Position numbers and translations under genes: made by a program. 64,000 bases of DNA. Source: Aurelia coerulea. Lineage: Eukaryota > Cnidaria > Scyphozoa > Semaeostomeae > Ulmaridae. The notes under the pieces are model-generated. The model searched no databases, had not been told where the DNA came from, and saw only the letters and a program-made list of their open reading frames with translations. The stretch is from contig CM076943.1 in NCBI GenBank assembly GCA_039566865.1, forward strand, positions 48,324,124 to 48,388,123, read 5' to 3'. Positions 33,546-45,800 of the stretch are shown piece after piece. Each line of letters starts with the position of its first letter. Position 1 is the first letter of the stretch.

Positions 33546-34908
33546 ATAGAATTTCAGTATGGAATTTTGAAGATTTTCTAGTTGCAATCCGAGACACAAA
33601 TTTTACATCTGTTTAGCCTAAACACATGAAAGACAATAAAACCCCTGCAAACAACTATTCTACAGTACCCGCCTTTTGTTTACTAAAATCTTCTACAGCC
33701 CCTTAAATCATGCTTAAATTTATTTGGATTTGGCAAGCGATCTATTGTGCTGATTTTGAAACAGCGATATTTCATTTTTAGGCCATCTTATATAGCGTAG
33801 TTAGTCATTTTGTATCAATCGGAATGTTATTATCGGAAGTTATTATCATATATCCATAAACATATTCGTTATTAAATCGTCAATTTGAAATTGTAAGCTT
33901 TATTAAAAGTAAGATTTTGAAATCAAATATCATTCCTTTCTCCGTTGTACCATAAAGGGCAGATTTCATAGCAGAGGTATCGATGCAGTAAATCCCCGCA
34001 TGCATAGAAGAACGTACAAAAATAAAAACCTACAGGCTATCTTTCCTGAATTAATAATCAAGAACCTGTCTCAGTTTGACGAAAAAATATGTCATCTTAA
34101 CATGGGTAATAAATTAGAATTTTTTAGCATCCTTATGAAGTTCATTTTTGTCCCTGTTGGCTGTTAAAATGGGAACCTCTTCTCTCGCTGTTTTTGAGCT
34201 TAGAATTCGTTATTAGGAGCATAGTAATATTGCCAAAACAAATAACAGGGCTGAAAATCTCTTGATGATGACTCATAAGGATCTTGCTTGAGGAACCCTT
34301 CGAATAAGAACCTTTTCGGACCTTGATGGCCTGGAATTAGGCCAATGGGTCAGTCATTTATACTTCTGGGTACCGGGGCGGGTTAGAATTGATGGGGGTA
34401 TGAAAACTATTCAAAGGGAAATTGAAGGTATTAAAATTTCTTTGAAATTTTAGAAAGCTACGAAATTTTTCAAGGTAAATCCTTTTAGAAAGTGGATTCA
34501 ATAACATGAAAAGGCTTATGGCCTACCATATCTTCGCACACCCGTAAGGCACACCCGATTTGTGGTCGCAAATTTTGGTGTGTCAATCAAAAGCAACCGA
34601 TACCGTAGTTACAAAATCTGCTCTAATTCGTATTAAGCATATTATAGTAGTTGCATTAATTATTTGCTTACGACTTTAGGATAATAGTTGTTGACATATG
34701 TATTCCTTGTGGCATAAATTAGATTTTAGAACGCATTATTATGCATTGGTTTATGTATACGCTTCTGTTCAAATTATCAATATTATTCCATTGCTATATT
34801 CGAGATTTGCATTTCTTCGAGGTTTCTGATTGGATCATAATCGAGGAGAAAGTTCAGTAATGCAGAGTGATTTACTTGGAGAGGAATACACCGGATGGGA
34901 TGAGTCTA
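33546..34908. other. Intergenic gap, mostly unassigned
   Basis: 34,560-34,620 resembles one arm of family Q (gtgtcaatcaaaagcaacc, gttacaaaatctgctc). Nothing else recognised. Confidence 0.4.
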
Positions 34909-35155
34909 TGAGTGGTAGGACACAATTGGTTTGGATTGGAATAAATTAGGTACTTTGCCTACCTTGAAATGCCATAAATCTCCCTTCCTTGACTTTGGCA
35001 GCCTTTCACAATAATAGCAGAGAACCCAAGACGTCAAAACAATAAAATATGGCTGAGAAAGGCTGCCAAAGTCAAGGAAAGGAGATTTATGGCATTTCTA
35101 GGTAAGCAAAAAACCTAATTTATTCCAATCCAAACCAATTGTGTCCTACCACTCA
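34909..35155. repeat. 247-bp palindromic element
   Basis: ATGAGTGGTAGGACACAATT and its inverse at the right; arms of about 100 bp sharing GACTTTGGCAGCCTTTC and CATAAATCTCC. Confidence 0.85.
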
Positions 35156-35579
35156 TGATGAGTCATGAAAAACAATCCCCGCCAGCCTCACTCCATATGG
35201 ACCCTCAATTTACGCTCATCTCATTGAGTTGAATTATGGTTGTTATTGTCGCTGCGCTGATCTATCGCTGCATTAGTTGTAGCGTTATTAGTTCAGGCAA
35301 AAGCGAGACTACGACATGTAATGCAGGGCCACTGCTCCCTGGCTACAAAGGCAATCGTACTGACAAACACGTGATTTAATAGAAAATGCGTTCAAAACAA
35401 TTTCAATATTTGCTTCACTGAAATTTACGCCATCCTGAACTTTAGAGGGTTTTCTAGAGAAAAAACCTCCAACAAACTTTCAAAAGATCGAAATTGAATT
35501 TCCTATTATTTCTAACTTACAGCAATTTTTGCAGCAGCAATTTTATCGTCCAAAGAGGAAACAGGTAAGGGGGCAAGAC

Positions 35580-35745
35580 ATGCTAAAACGCGTCGAAATC
35601 TTACCGTAAGGCAGAAATGTTGTAAATTTTTGATCATGACTTTAGGCCTGTTTTGCAGTTTTCTTGAAGAGGTTTTCTCAATATCTGTTATAATTTTAGA
35701 ATGGATTGGACCAATTTGGCAAATTTTATCATTCATTTAAACATG
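35580..35745. mobile_element. Partial family M2 MITE
   Basis: gtaaggcagaaatgttgtaa, cttgaagaggttttctcaat and tagaatggattggacc match the inner part of the element at 57.8-58.4 kb. Confidence 0.5.
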
Positions 35746-35796
35746 TTTGCTAAACAATAATATAATTGCCAACATTATTGCCTTGATATATAGGGG

Positions 35797-36055
35797 GCAA
35801 AGCCTATAGCCTTAATTTTTGCCCAAAAATTGAGATTTTCAAATCGGTCGATTTTGCTGAAAAAGCAAAGCCAATGGCCTTACTTACTGCCTAAAAAGGT
35901 GACTCTTAAAATCGCCCAATTGAAACCGAAATAGCAGAGCTTAAAGTAGTACCTTTCGCCTAAAGATAGGGATTTTCAAAATCAACCTATTTTGCTGAAA
36001 AAGCAAAGCCTATAGCCTTACTTTTTGCCAAAAATAACGATTTTCAAAATCGGCA
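35797..36055. repeat. 69-bp tandem repeat, about 3.7 copies
   Basis: GCAAAGCCTATAGCCTT or variants begin at 35,797, 35,865, 35,934 and 36,003; each unit contains GATTTTCAAAATC. Confidence 0.8.
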
Positions 36056-36149
36056 GTTTTTACCATCAACAAAGATATCATTTCCACCAGGATGGATTTC
36101 TTGTCAGAAACACATATTCAGACGAACAAAAGAAAATTGAAAATCACAT

Positions 36150-36380
36150 GTCAGTAACACTTAAGCCGCTCATTGGCTAAACTCAATCAACATCCGCCAA
36201 AAGTCAAAGCCTGTGGCGCCAACTCCAAACAATTGCAACGTGAAAGGAATTTGTTTTCACGTTTGTTTTCACGAAGGAGTTCGTTTTCACGCTGCAATGG
36301 TTTTGAGTTAGCGCCAAAGGCTTGATATTTGGCGGCTGTTGATTGAGTTTAGCCAATCAGTGGCTTCGGTGTTATAAACA
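36150..36380. mobile_element. Palindromic element in intergenic gap
   Basis: ATTGGCTAAACTCAATCAAC, TTTGGCGC/GTGGCGCCAACTC arms inverted about a centre of GTGAAAACGAA-type sequence. A relative of the arm is seen at 46,975-47,040. Confidence 0.6.
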
Positions 36381-36597
36381 CATATTCACAGATTACAACT
36401 TGAATATGTACCCTGTTTTTTCTGATGTACAAATACATACAATGCATGCCCTGTCAGCATGTTATAACGAGTATTTCATCAACGGCATTAAAAAGCAGTC
36501 CTTATCTCCCTTTCGAGAATTGCTCAGTGTTTTATCATGAACGAATACCTTCGATCTTTGAAAGCATCTTTTGTGGCGAGCCTAGAGGTTGAGCCTT

Positions 36598-36603
36598 TTT
36601 TTA
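36598..36603 (-). promoter_or_regulatory. Poly(A) signal AATAAA of FIP1
   Basis: AATAAA on the minus strand about 120 nt after the FIP1 stop, giving a short 3' UTR. Confidence 0.6.
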
Positions 36604-36723
36604 TTGTCTCAGACTGTTTATGCAGGTCGCAGGAACATAACGAATGTCCAAACAATGTTTGATAGTTCAACGTAATTTTTACATGGTCCACCGCTATCCG
36701 AATCGAATGATGTTCAGAAGGCT

Positions 36724-36880
36724 CTATTCGTCAGTAGCCTCAGCTTCCTCTTTAGGAGCCCCGTCGTCTTGAAACGCAGCTGTATCTTCTATCGATTGGC
36801 GTGATTTACGAGATCTCTTTCGTGGGGTTTCCGTATCTTCGCTTTCGTCTCTTTGCTTGCTCACTGATCTGTGCTTCTTT
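36724..36880 (-). CDS. FIP1L1: FIP1 last exon, C-terminus and stop
   Basis: Acceptor tttaatcgtag. Encodes [32 protein letters not shown] and ends [11 protein letters not shown] then TAG. Resembles the basic-then-acidic end of vertebrate FIP1L1. Confidence 0.87.
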
Positions 36881-39800
36881 CTACGATTAAATACAAAGCA
36901 GGATTACAAAGGTTAGTTCCTTCGTAAAAATATTCCAGAAAACATGAAATAAAAACACGACTGATCATTTAGATTTAGAAATGAAACAAATGAAAAACCA
37001 TTGACTATGACCTGCTTTAACAAATCACAGCTGTATGTATGTACTGTATGTACGGTAGTGAAATTCAATCTTACAAAGGAGATACCTTTAAGACTGAAAT
37101 TAGAAAAGAAGGAGAGAACAGTAACGAAAGAAGCAAAGAACAAAACATTGATTTGCTTCACAGTAACAGCAAAAGCAACTGCATTCTATTTTGAGACAAA
37201 TTTTCGTTCGTAAAAACGTGATCTGCAGTCTCGATCTACAAATTTCCTTGCGTAGACGACAGCAAGTCAAATTTCACAATGTGCTTAAAATTGATTGAAA
37301 GTAATAACAGACCTTTTCGGCAAGGATATGTTCACACCCAAATCAAGTCATGTGATCAAACTCTTAGGAAGTTTTAGTATTGTTAAAGGGGCTCCGTCGT
37401 CAAACAGTAAACAAATCCGTAAACTCGCACGTGTCGGGGACTATCCATTGTTCATCCATTGTTCTCTGCAGTTTGTTTAGTGGCTTCACCCAAGCCACAA
37501 AAAAGTGACCGTTAAAAATCCACTTATATCCGAGCAATCGTAGAAGATATGAATGTTTGGTTTGTTCCTTAGTGAAGTACAAGGATTAATGCCCAAACAG
37601 CAACTTTCATTTTGAAAAAAAATACGAAAATCCTGTGTGATATCACCTTTCAAAAAACTGCAAAAATCATCGTTTTGTTTACATTTTGACGACGGAGCCC
37701 CTTTAAGATCATTCGAAAAAAGAAAGGCTACGATACCAGCGACGATCGTCGGACTCGAAGATGCTTGCGGCGAAGAATAAATAAATAAGTTCGTAGGCAG
37801 AAACACCACAAAACGGCGAAGAAACAACAGCAAAAGAATGTGAATCTTAGAAAGAATGTGAAATATAATGGGGCTATGATGCATCGATTTCGTGGGAAGG
37901 AAAGATAATAATTGTAGAATTTCTTACCAATTAGTTGACCAGTTCTCTAATTTGCATCTCTGTTGATCAATTTGAGTGAACAAGATCGGTAAACATTTGT
38001 TTGTTTGTCGTATTTTCATCTGGCTCTGTTCGTGCAACTGACAAACTATTTTTCAAGCTTCTCCTTCGCCTACGAACAGAACCAGGGAGAGATACGACAA
38101 AGAAACAAACGTTTACTGATCTTGTTCACTCAAATTGATCAACAGAGATGCAGATTAGAGAACTGGTCAACTAATGGGTAAGAAATTCTACAATTATTAT
38201 CTTCCCTTCCCACAAAATGGGCCCATGGAAATATGCTAAAAAAATTAAAAGACATTTTATCAAGAGTTTAAGACTTGAATTGGGGGTCTATACGAATGAA
38301 AAGATAGCATTAGCCAAAACGCACCTGTCACTTTTATGTTCTCTGGAGGATTTTTCACGACGTGACGATCTTTCCTGAAAATGTAATGTGAAAATTTTTA
38401 ACCATCCATCGAAAGTAGTATTCCAAAGCTATTCTAAACCATGGGTAGTTAGACATTGCTGGTGCGCTTTATACTAAAAAAAATTCAAGATTAAAAATGC
38501 ATTTTCGTCATCATCTTCAGCTATCAAGTACGTACTGTCAAGATCAGAGACCACAGCTATAATTCAATTCAATTCAATAAAAGTAACAAACCTTATCCCT
38601 GGTCCTTGATCTCTCTTTATCTTTGTCTTTATCTCTGTCTCGTCGACTTTCTCTATCACGATGACGTCGTTCTCTATCTCGGTCGCGATCTTTGTCACGT
38701 GTGCTGTCTCTGTCACTAAATACGAAATAACATTTGATGAATTTTCATCAACAAAAAGGTCTAAGAAAAACAGGGCCACAAATTTCATAAGTTCATGCCC
38801 TTAAATGCGAGACGATTTGGATAGCTAGAAAACGCGAGCCTCCAATATCTTAGACTTGCCCCGAGTCTAAGAAACAATCTCTTCCGTCCGTCTACCGTTT
38901 CCTTTACAGTAGTTCCTGGATCCGCCACTTCCTGGATCCGCCATTCCAACATTCCGTCCAGGAATGGTAGATCCACGAAATGGCGGATCCGGGAACTACC
39001 GTAAAAAGGGAATGGTAGACGGACGGAAGAGATAGACTTGGGGCAAGTCAACCAATATCTCGGTTCAAACTCCTGCATATCTATGACTTCTTTAAGTTCT
39101 ACGAGACGGAAACTTCCAGGGGAACACATGGCCAAGGGTGCATTTTACATAAATTTCTTTAATAACAGAACATCAAAATGAGTTAAAGTGTTTTAAATAT
39201 CCCCGAAGGGACAGGCGAGAGGGCGTAAACACAATGACTGCTATATTCTTGGAGTCAGTGCTGAACAAGATATTATTAAAAAAGCAAAGGTATTTACAAA
39301 TTAAAGGTTCAATACAAACTAAACGACAGGTAGAACAAACTCTAAATATTACAATGCTAAACCAGGCATAAAGCAAGTTAGGTTCATGTGTAAACTTTTA
39401 ACTTAGTGACACCGATTTGTAGCTATGAAGCATTCTTTTCGTGCCATAGGACTTTCCCTCATATTTTGCACAACAGAATAATAGTGAAAATAAAAGTATA
39501 CCAAGAAATAATAATTACCGATCTCTATGTTCCCTGTGTCTATCTTTATCTCTTCGCCTGTGCCTTCTACTTTCTGAATCACTTTCTGCGTCACTTCCGC
39601 CTCGTTCAGGGCTTCTTGAGAAATCACCGGCCACTGCATTCATATCCCATGGAGGGAACATGCCAGGCACAGGGCCACTCGGAGGCATAAATGGATCCAT
39701 TTGACCTGTAATATGATTTAGTTGAATCAGTATTAGCTCTACAATTCAATTCAATTTTATTTGTGAAATACAAATCTACAGGGTTGGGAAATTGCACTAC

Positions 39801-42800
39801 TTTTCAGTTAGCTACAAACGACAAGTCTTTGATGGACTATATCCCAAAGCCTCTCCCACGTGCACAAAATGGAAAATGAGGGGATCATTCCCCAATCAGG
39901 CAACCATCCTAAGGACCGTAAGCTTTTCTCTGAAGAAAGAACAACAAAGGCTCAGTTCATACTGCTCCGTTTTTGTACAAAAACAGAGAGAAATACTTCC
40001 GTTTTTGTGAAAATGTTCACACTGATTCGCACAAAAACGGCAAAAACATAGGTTTTCGAAAACGCTATCAAGAGTGGATAACCACAAAAAGGGAGGTCTT
40101 GAAAACTCTCTGGATCAACATGAACGCACAAAAAAGGAGGTTTTTGAAAATGCTGCAACATTCAATAATAATGAGTTTCAAAAATCCGAAGCAATGTGAA
40201 CACAGAAAAACGGATATTGTTGGCTCTGTATTTGTAAGCAGATGGATTAATGTGAACGGACTAAAACGGATGCTTTCCCAGCTGTCTTAAATAAATACAG
40301 CTAAAGGAAAGTGACGAGACAGTCGCTCATCACTTCCTATCTTCATCTGAAAATTGGAATACCTAGAGTTTCCATTGCCTGAATCATCAAAACCTTGAAA
40401 ACTGCTGATACTGTTGAAAATATTGGAATGTTTGCAGTTGATTCGCAAAAAGAGTAATACAAGAACCAGAATGGCTTAAATAGTTGTACATACCTCTTCC
40501 AAACATGTCTGGAGCACCTGGCATCCCAGGGGGCATCTGCATTCCTGGAGGGAATCCTACAAAAGGAAAAGGTTTTAGTAAGGTAAAAAGATGTTGGAAA
40601 AACTACACATTTTCAATATTAATCTCAGTTTCCTGTTGGTAGTCATATCCGATTCACACTGAAATATAAACTGGTCTTCAACAGGCGCAACGAGAGTTCG
40701 ATGTGAAGTAACACTAACGCTTTCCTATATAATATTATATAATATGATATAATATATAATATATATAATATATATAATATATAATATATATGATATAGGA
40801 AGGTATTAGTGTTCCTTCACATCGAACTCTCGTCATCGAACAATTACGCAGTACAGAAGTCAACAAAGGAAACACAATGCAGCTGTAGAGAAGTGCAACA
40901 AATAAGACACAAAGGTATTACAATTAACTATTTTGAAGTTTTAAACTTATTGTCGTTCAATCAACCGCCTGGGCTTCCTGTGGTCGAGTGAGGTCAAACT
41001 CCGGATGGGTGACCTCTACGAGGCCTGACCTCGCACTCACTTCGTCGTCTTTCGGAAGGAACGTCAAACTAGGGGTCCCATGCCTGGATGAGGTATGCAT
41101 AGTGGGCTCTGAATTAGCTTTAAATAGATAGAAATCCTTCCAGCCCACTTAAAATAAATCACTGAAAAAAATGAAGCCGTTACCTTCAACTCCAAACATA
41201 TGGGGTGGCATCTGCCCTACGGGCGCTCCCATAGGCGGCATCATATGTTGAGGGGGTCCAATCGTCGAGATAGGGGCTGTCCCACCATCGGGAGCTGAGC
41301 CAGGTACCTGTGGTGCAGCAGAGCTAGTAGGTGCACCAGAGACAGCGGGGTTGGCCATACTGACATTTGGCTCACTTTGAGGTACGACGGGGACTTGCAG
41401 ACCTGGACCCATTGGGGGCTGCATGAATGGGGGTCTCATCCCTGGAAGTAGATTAGGATGGCGATGAAACATTCTTGGTGGAGCTACTTGCATGGGTCCT
41501 GCAAAAATAAAGAAAATCATAAGGACACTACTTTATTATGTGCGGGGATGACTGAATGGAAGCGCAATGGACTACCAATCTGGAGGTCAGTGGTCCACAA
41601 TAATAATAACAATAATGATATGTAATATATAATAATAATATATAATAATAATATAATAATAATAATTTCTTTCTTTAAGGTTGGCTCTTTTCTAGCTGAA
41701 TGCTAATTAATGCCAACCGAAACCTTACAATAAATTATATCTATATCACAAAGAGTGTATACAACTAAAAAACTACAACTATAAAAACCCTAAATTATCA
41801 ACATACAATTTACATAGTCTACAGCTGCAACCGAAATCGTAGTTTTTATTTTTTCCTTTGAAATCGCTTAGTGTCTAGGACTCTTTTATGGAACATGGCA
41901 TTGCTTGCCATATCCTAGATCCAAGAAAACGTGCATTTCAATACCATACCCTGTTGTTTTTGATTACAAAGTACTTTGTAATCTAAGAGGGGGCTCCAGG
42001 TCAGGAAGAAAGAAAGAAAGAAAGAAAGAAAGTCCGTCACGCTCGTTAAAGCAATTGATTAACGTTTTATCTCTGCTAATTGGCACTGAAATAAAGAAAG
42101 CGCACAGAAAGCGCATACAAGACAGAAGTTTCCCGCGATCCTATAGCAACATTTGACGTCGGCTTATTTCATGTTAGACAGATTTGACACCATAAGATGG
42201 ATAAATCACCACGATGTTTACCCTGGCACAACAACAAATTTACCCAGAATTGGCACGTTCTTGACTTCATTAGCAGCTTAATTATGTTGAAACAATCGTT
42301 TTCTAGAACGAACGCATCATTAGCCACTTATTGATGGTATTCATTATACAAATAAGTCAAGTTTAGAGGATGATGTAACCGGCGGCCTGCACAGAGGCTA
42401 GCATTCGCAGCATCACCGAAGGTAGAAGGACCCCCCTCCTACACAGCTACAGATGCAAACGTCGCAGGTGAAGTTGAGAGGAAAGGTGCAGAATTACAGC
42501 AAACAATGGCGCATTGACTGGGGGAAGGCACGTGGTCACACTGAACCAAAAGATCTCCATGCAGAATGATTCTGCACAGAGGTTATCTTCGTGACTGCTT
42601 GCCTCAAATTAGAAGCCCGCGAATAGATACATTCTGCAGGGTTCCGTATAAGCAATTTTGCGTTATCGTGAATCTCACATGACATCTAATTTGAGACAGA
42701 TGCACCAATAGTTTCATGCACGAACTAAGCAAACTGGGGGTAATGACTTTTGATTTTTTGCGTATCATCCTCGTTTGACATAAAGATCAAAATATTGCTT

Positions 42801-45800
42801 TCAAACGATTCTTGTCCTTATACAAGGCGCTTGATTTTCTATTGAAGGCAACTTTAGCAGCAACACGCATCTCTCTGACTGTAGCAGCATCAATGATCAT
42901 TTGGGCTTATGGAGAAATCAATATTCAGTTTTCTTATGCTTGCTTAGCTCAGGTCATACTTTGTAATCATCCAAAAGGATCTTATGTTTGGTTTTGGTGC
43001 CAAAATATTTTGCCACTACGAAGGGTGTATGGTATATCTTTTTCGACGAAGATTTGTTTCATGAAACTAGGATTGAGATTGTTTTAAGTTTTAAAAATTT
43101 CCGTAGCTCCGCGCCTCTAAGTCTCTACTTCATCAAAACTGCTATCAAGAGTGGAGGAATTTGCTATCTCTCTGAAATTCCAGGAAAAAAGGAATTACGA
43201 GGAGGGGTCACGCGGAGGAGAGGTAGGACCAGGGCACGGATTCGATAAACTTCGCTTCTCGGTGCTTTGAAAACTACTTTCGAATATTATAATATGGGTA
43301 GTAACGAAACAATGACAGAGTAATGATTTAAATTCCAGTCCAGTCCAGGTCAAATAGCAATTGTCATGTTATATATTGGTAAGGATCCTAAATGTATCCT
43401 AATAGTAGCGAAATTTATAGTCCAAGAAATCAGGTTTCTTTTTCATTTCATTTCATTTTATTTTTCATTATTTTTACACGGTAGCTCCGTCAATCGAGAG
43501 GATTGCTTTACAGGAGGCCGTGCCAAACTTTACAATATTACTAAAAATTACTAACAAATTACCTATATTTACAATCTAAAAGATAAATGAAAAGTAATAG
43601 TGTTAGCCTGAGAGAGGCAAATTACTCTTCAGCCTATTTTTAAATATGCCAAAATGGGGTGCTAGTTTGACATCCAAAGGCAATTCATTCCAAGTCTTTG
43701 CATCCCGGAAAGATATAGCTTTCTGCCCATTGCAAGATTTCATCCTTGTTTAAAGGCAATATGGAAGCAGAAGTTGTTTTCTTGGAAGAAATGGAGAATG
43801 ATTACCTGGAAACTGTCGAGGAAATCCTCCTGGCCTTGCTGCAAAGTTCAATTCAGGTGGCTGAAAGCCAGGGATGTGTTCATCTTGCGGTCGTCTGCTT
43901 ACTACGAACAAAGATATCAAATAATTTCTGAAACGCCCAAGAAACACCCCTCTCTAACAACCGGCTCTAGAAAAATTGCCTTCTTTCGAATACCGGGGAA
44001 GAAGATACCCTGAAAAATGCCATTTACCAGTCACATAAATATGCGAAATACCTCCCCCCCCCCCAGTTGAAGTTCCATTCATTCTCTCAAGGAAATATGT
44101 AAACACTACAGTCAAGAACTGCTTTATGGTAAAAAGTGGATAACTTCTGAAAAAACTCAATGAAAAGGAAACACAGAGAAATTCAAGGCAAATAAAATGC
44201 AAATACTCGTAGTTACAGCAAGAAAGCTTAATCGCACATGTTATGAATCGCAAGAAAAACTTGACAACGCAAATTTCAGACAACATGTACATATTGTAAA
44301 AGATTTCGAGGTCCAAAATGTAGTTCTGGCTAAATTTGAGGAAGGATTCGTACAAATATACACTTACTAAGATTTGTGCTACCAATAACATCAATTGTTC
44401 CTTCTTGTTTTCGATCAGGAGGAGGCCCAGGTTTGAATATCCCTGAGGAAAAGAGAAGGCTTAAATAAACTATGAGGATGAACATTGCAGAAAAAGCATG
44501 CCACAGTACGTCATTGCATCTACTAACTCTGCTCGGCAGCTTGCTTTTCTTTCCTGGTAACTCTAGCCAGGTTTTAAATGGGGGATGCATGTCTTCCACT
44601 AAGGCGGTGTTGCCCGAGCAAATTTTGGGTGCAAAGAGTTGCTTGCTAATTTAGCATTGTTTTGCGCTTCCCCCCTCTCCCCCTCACAACAATGTTGTTG
44701 TGTGATGATAAACTGGAGATGCTAGGATAATAACCTTGCAAATCAAAATTGTCTCGGGGGTGAGAGGTGTTTAAACCTAATAACGATGGTTAGAAATGTG
44801 GATTTTCAAGAAATGACCAAAGTGTTCCAAGAACTTTTCGGAGGCAATGTTGTTCTGGAAAATAAAACGGTCGTAGATTTGTCAAATCCATAACTCAAGA
44901 AATGTATGAGTATAACCACTTACCTGCAGGGTCTATAGTGTGAGAGGTTGGTGCACCTAATGTCTGTGGAAAAAGAAAAAACGATGAAGCGAAAAGATTG
45001 TGTAAAGCAACAAAAATCTTCTATGTGATTAAAATTTCATCTCAACGTAGTTTTCTGAACTTTTTCTGATGAAAAAGCGGGTGTGGCATGGTTGTTTTAA
45101 AATTAAAAAAAAAGTTTAAAGCAAAGTCCATCATATTCAGCAACCTTCATCTGGTAAACAGCCCTTCCATAGAACTAAGCCACGTTATTCCAAATGCCGA
45201 GCTAATGCACCATTATAAGCCCATTTTGTTGAACAGCTGTACCGCGTGTCCCAGAAAAAGTACACAGATTCAGTTGAGTCCAGCGAGATGAGAGATCAGC
45301 TTCAATGGATAATAAATTTCAAAATGTTCGTCGATCCCCGGGGGGGGGGGGGGGAGTGGGGTACTTCACTTGAATGTGTACGGGGTGTGCCCACGAACAA
45401 TTTCTTTATACCCTGCTCTAGAATTTTTTGCTCAAAATGATAACCCATTCTAGAAAAAAATGGCGAAAAGTATACTCCAAAACATGAACATTTGACCGAA
45501 AAACGACCCGATCTAACAAAATATCCCCTTTTGCCATATTTTGACAACCTGCTCCAGACAAATTGCCTTATTTTGATACCCTCAGCTGGAAAAAAATGGT
45601 TAAAACGATACCATTAAGAACGGCACATCCCCATCGGACAAATATACTAAGTACCTCCCCCTGGGTCCTCGATAGTTAACTCAAACAAAGACACCTTGTT
45701 TGTTGATATTAGTGCTTTGAGAGCTGAAATATCAACCTTGAAAGTTCAATTTTCCTCCATGTTCAAACCAGAGAGAGCTTTGGCTATTCGGCCCAAAAAA

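Noticed and set aside
38564..38788. 74-aa ORF in the frame beside FIP1 exon M
   Set aside because: The alternative frame gives the RD/RE-rich FIP1 tail, and the splice phases fit only that frame.
42812..43248. Overlapping ORFs of 86-91 aa as a new gene
   Set aside because: No start context, splice support or family resemblance; composition looks like intron.
43746..44013. Plus-strand ORFs beside FIP1 exon I
   Set aside because: Antisense shadows of the FIP1 exon and the LINE fragment; no domain.
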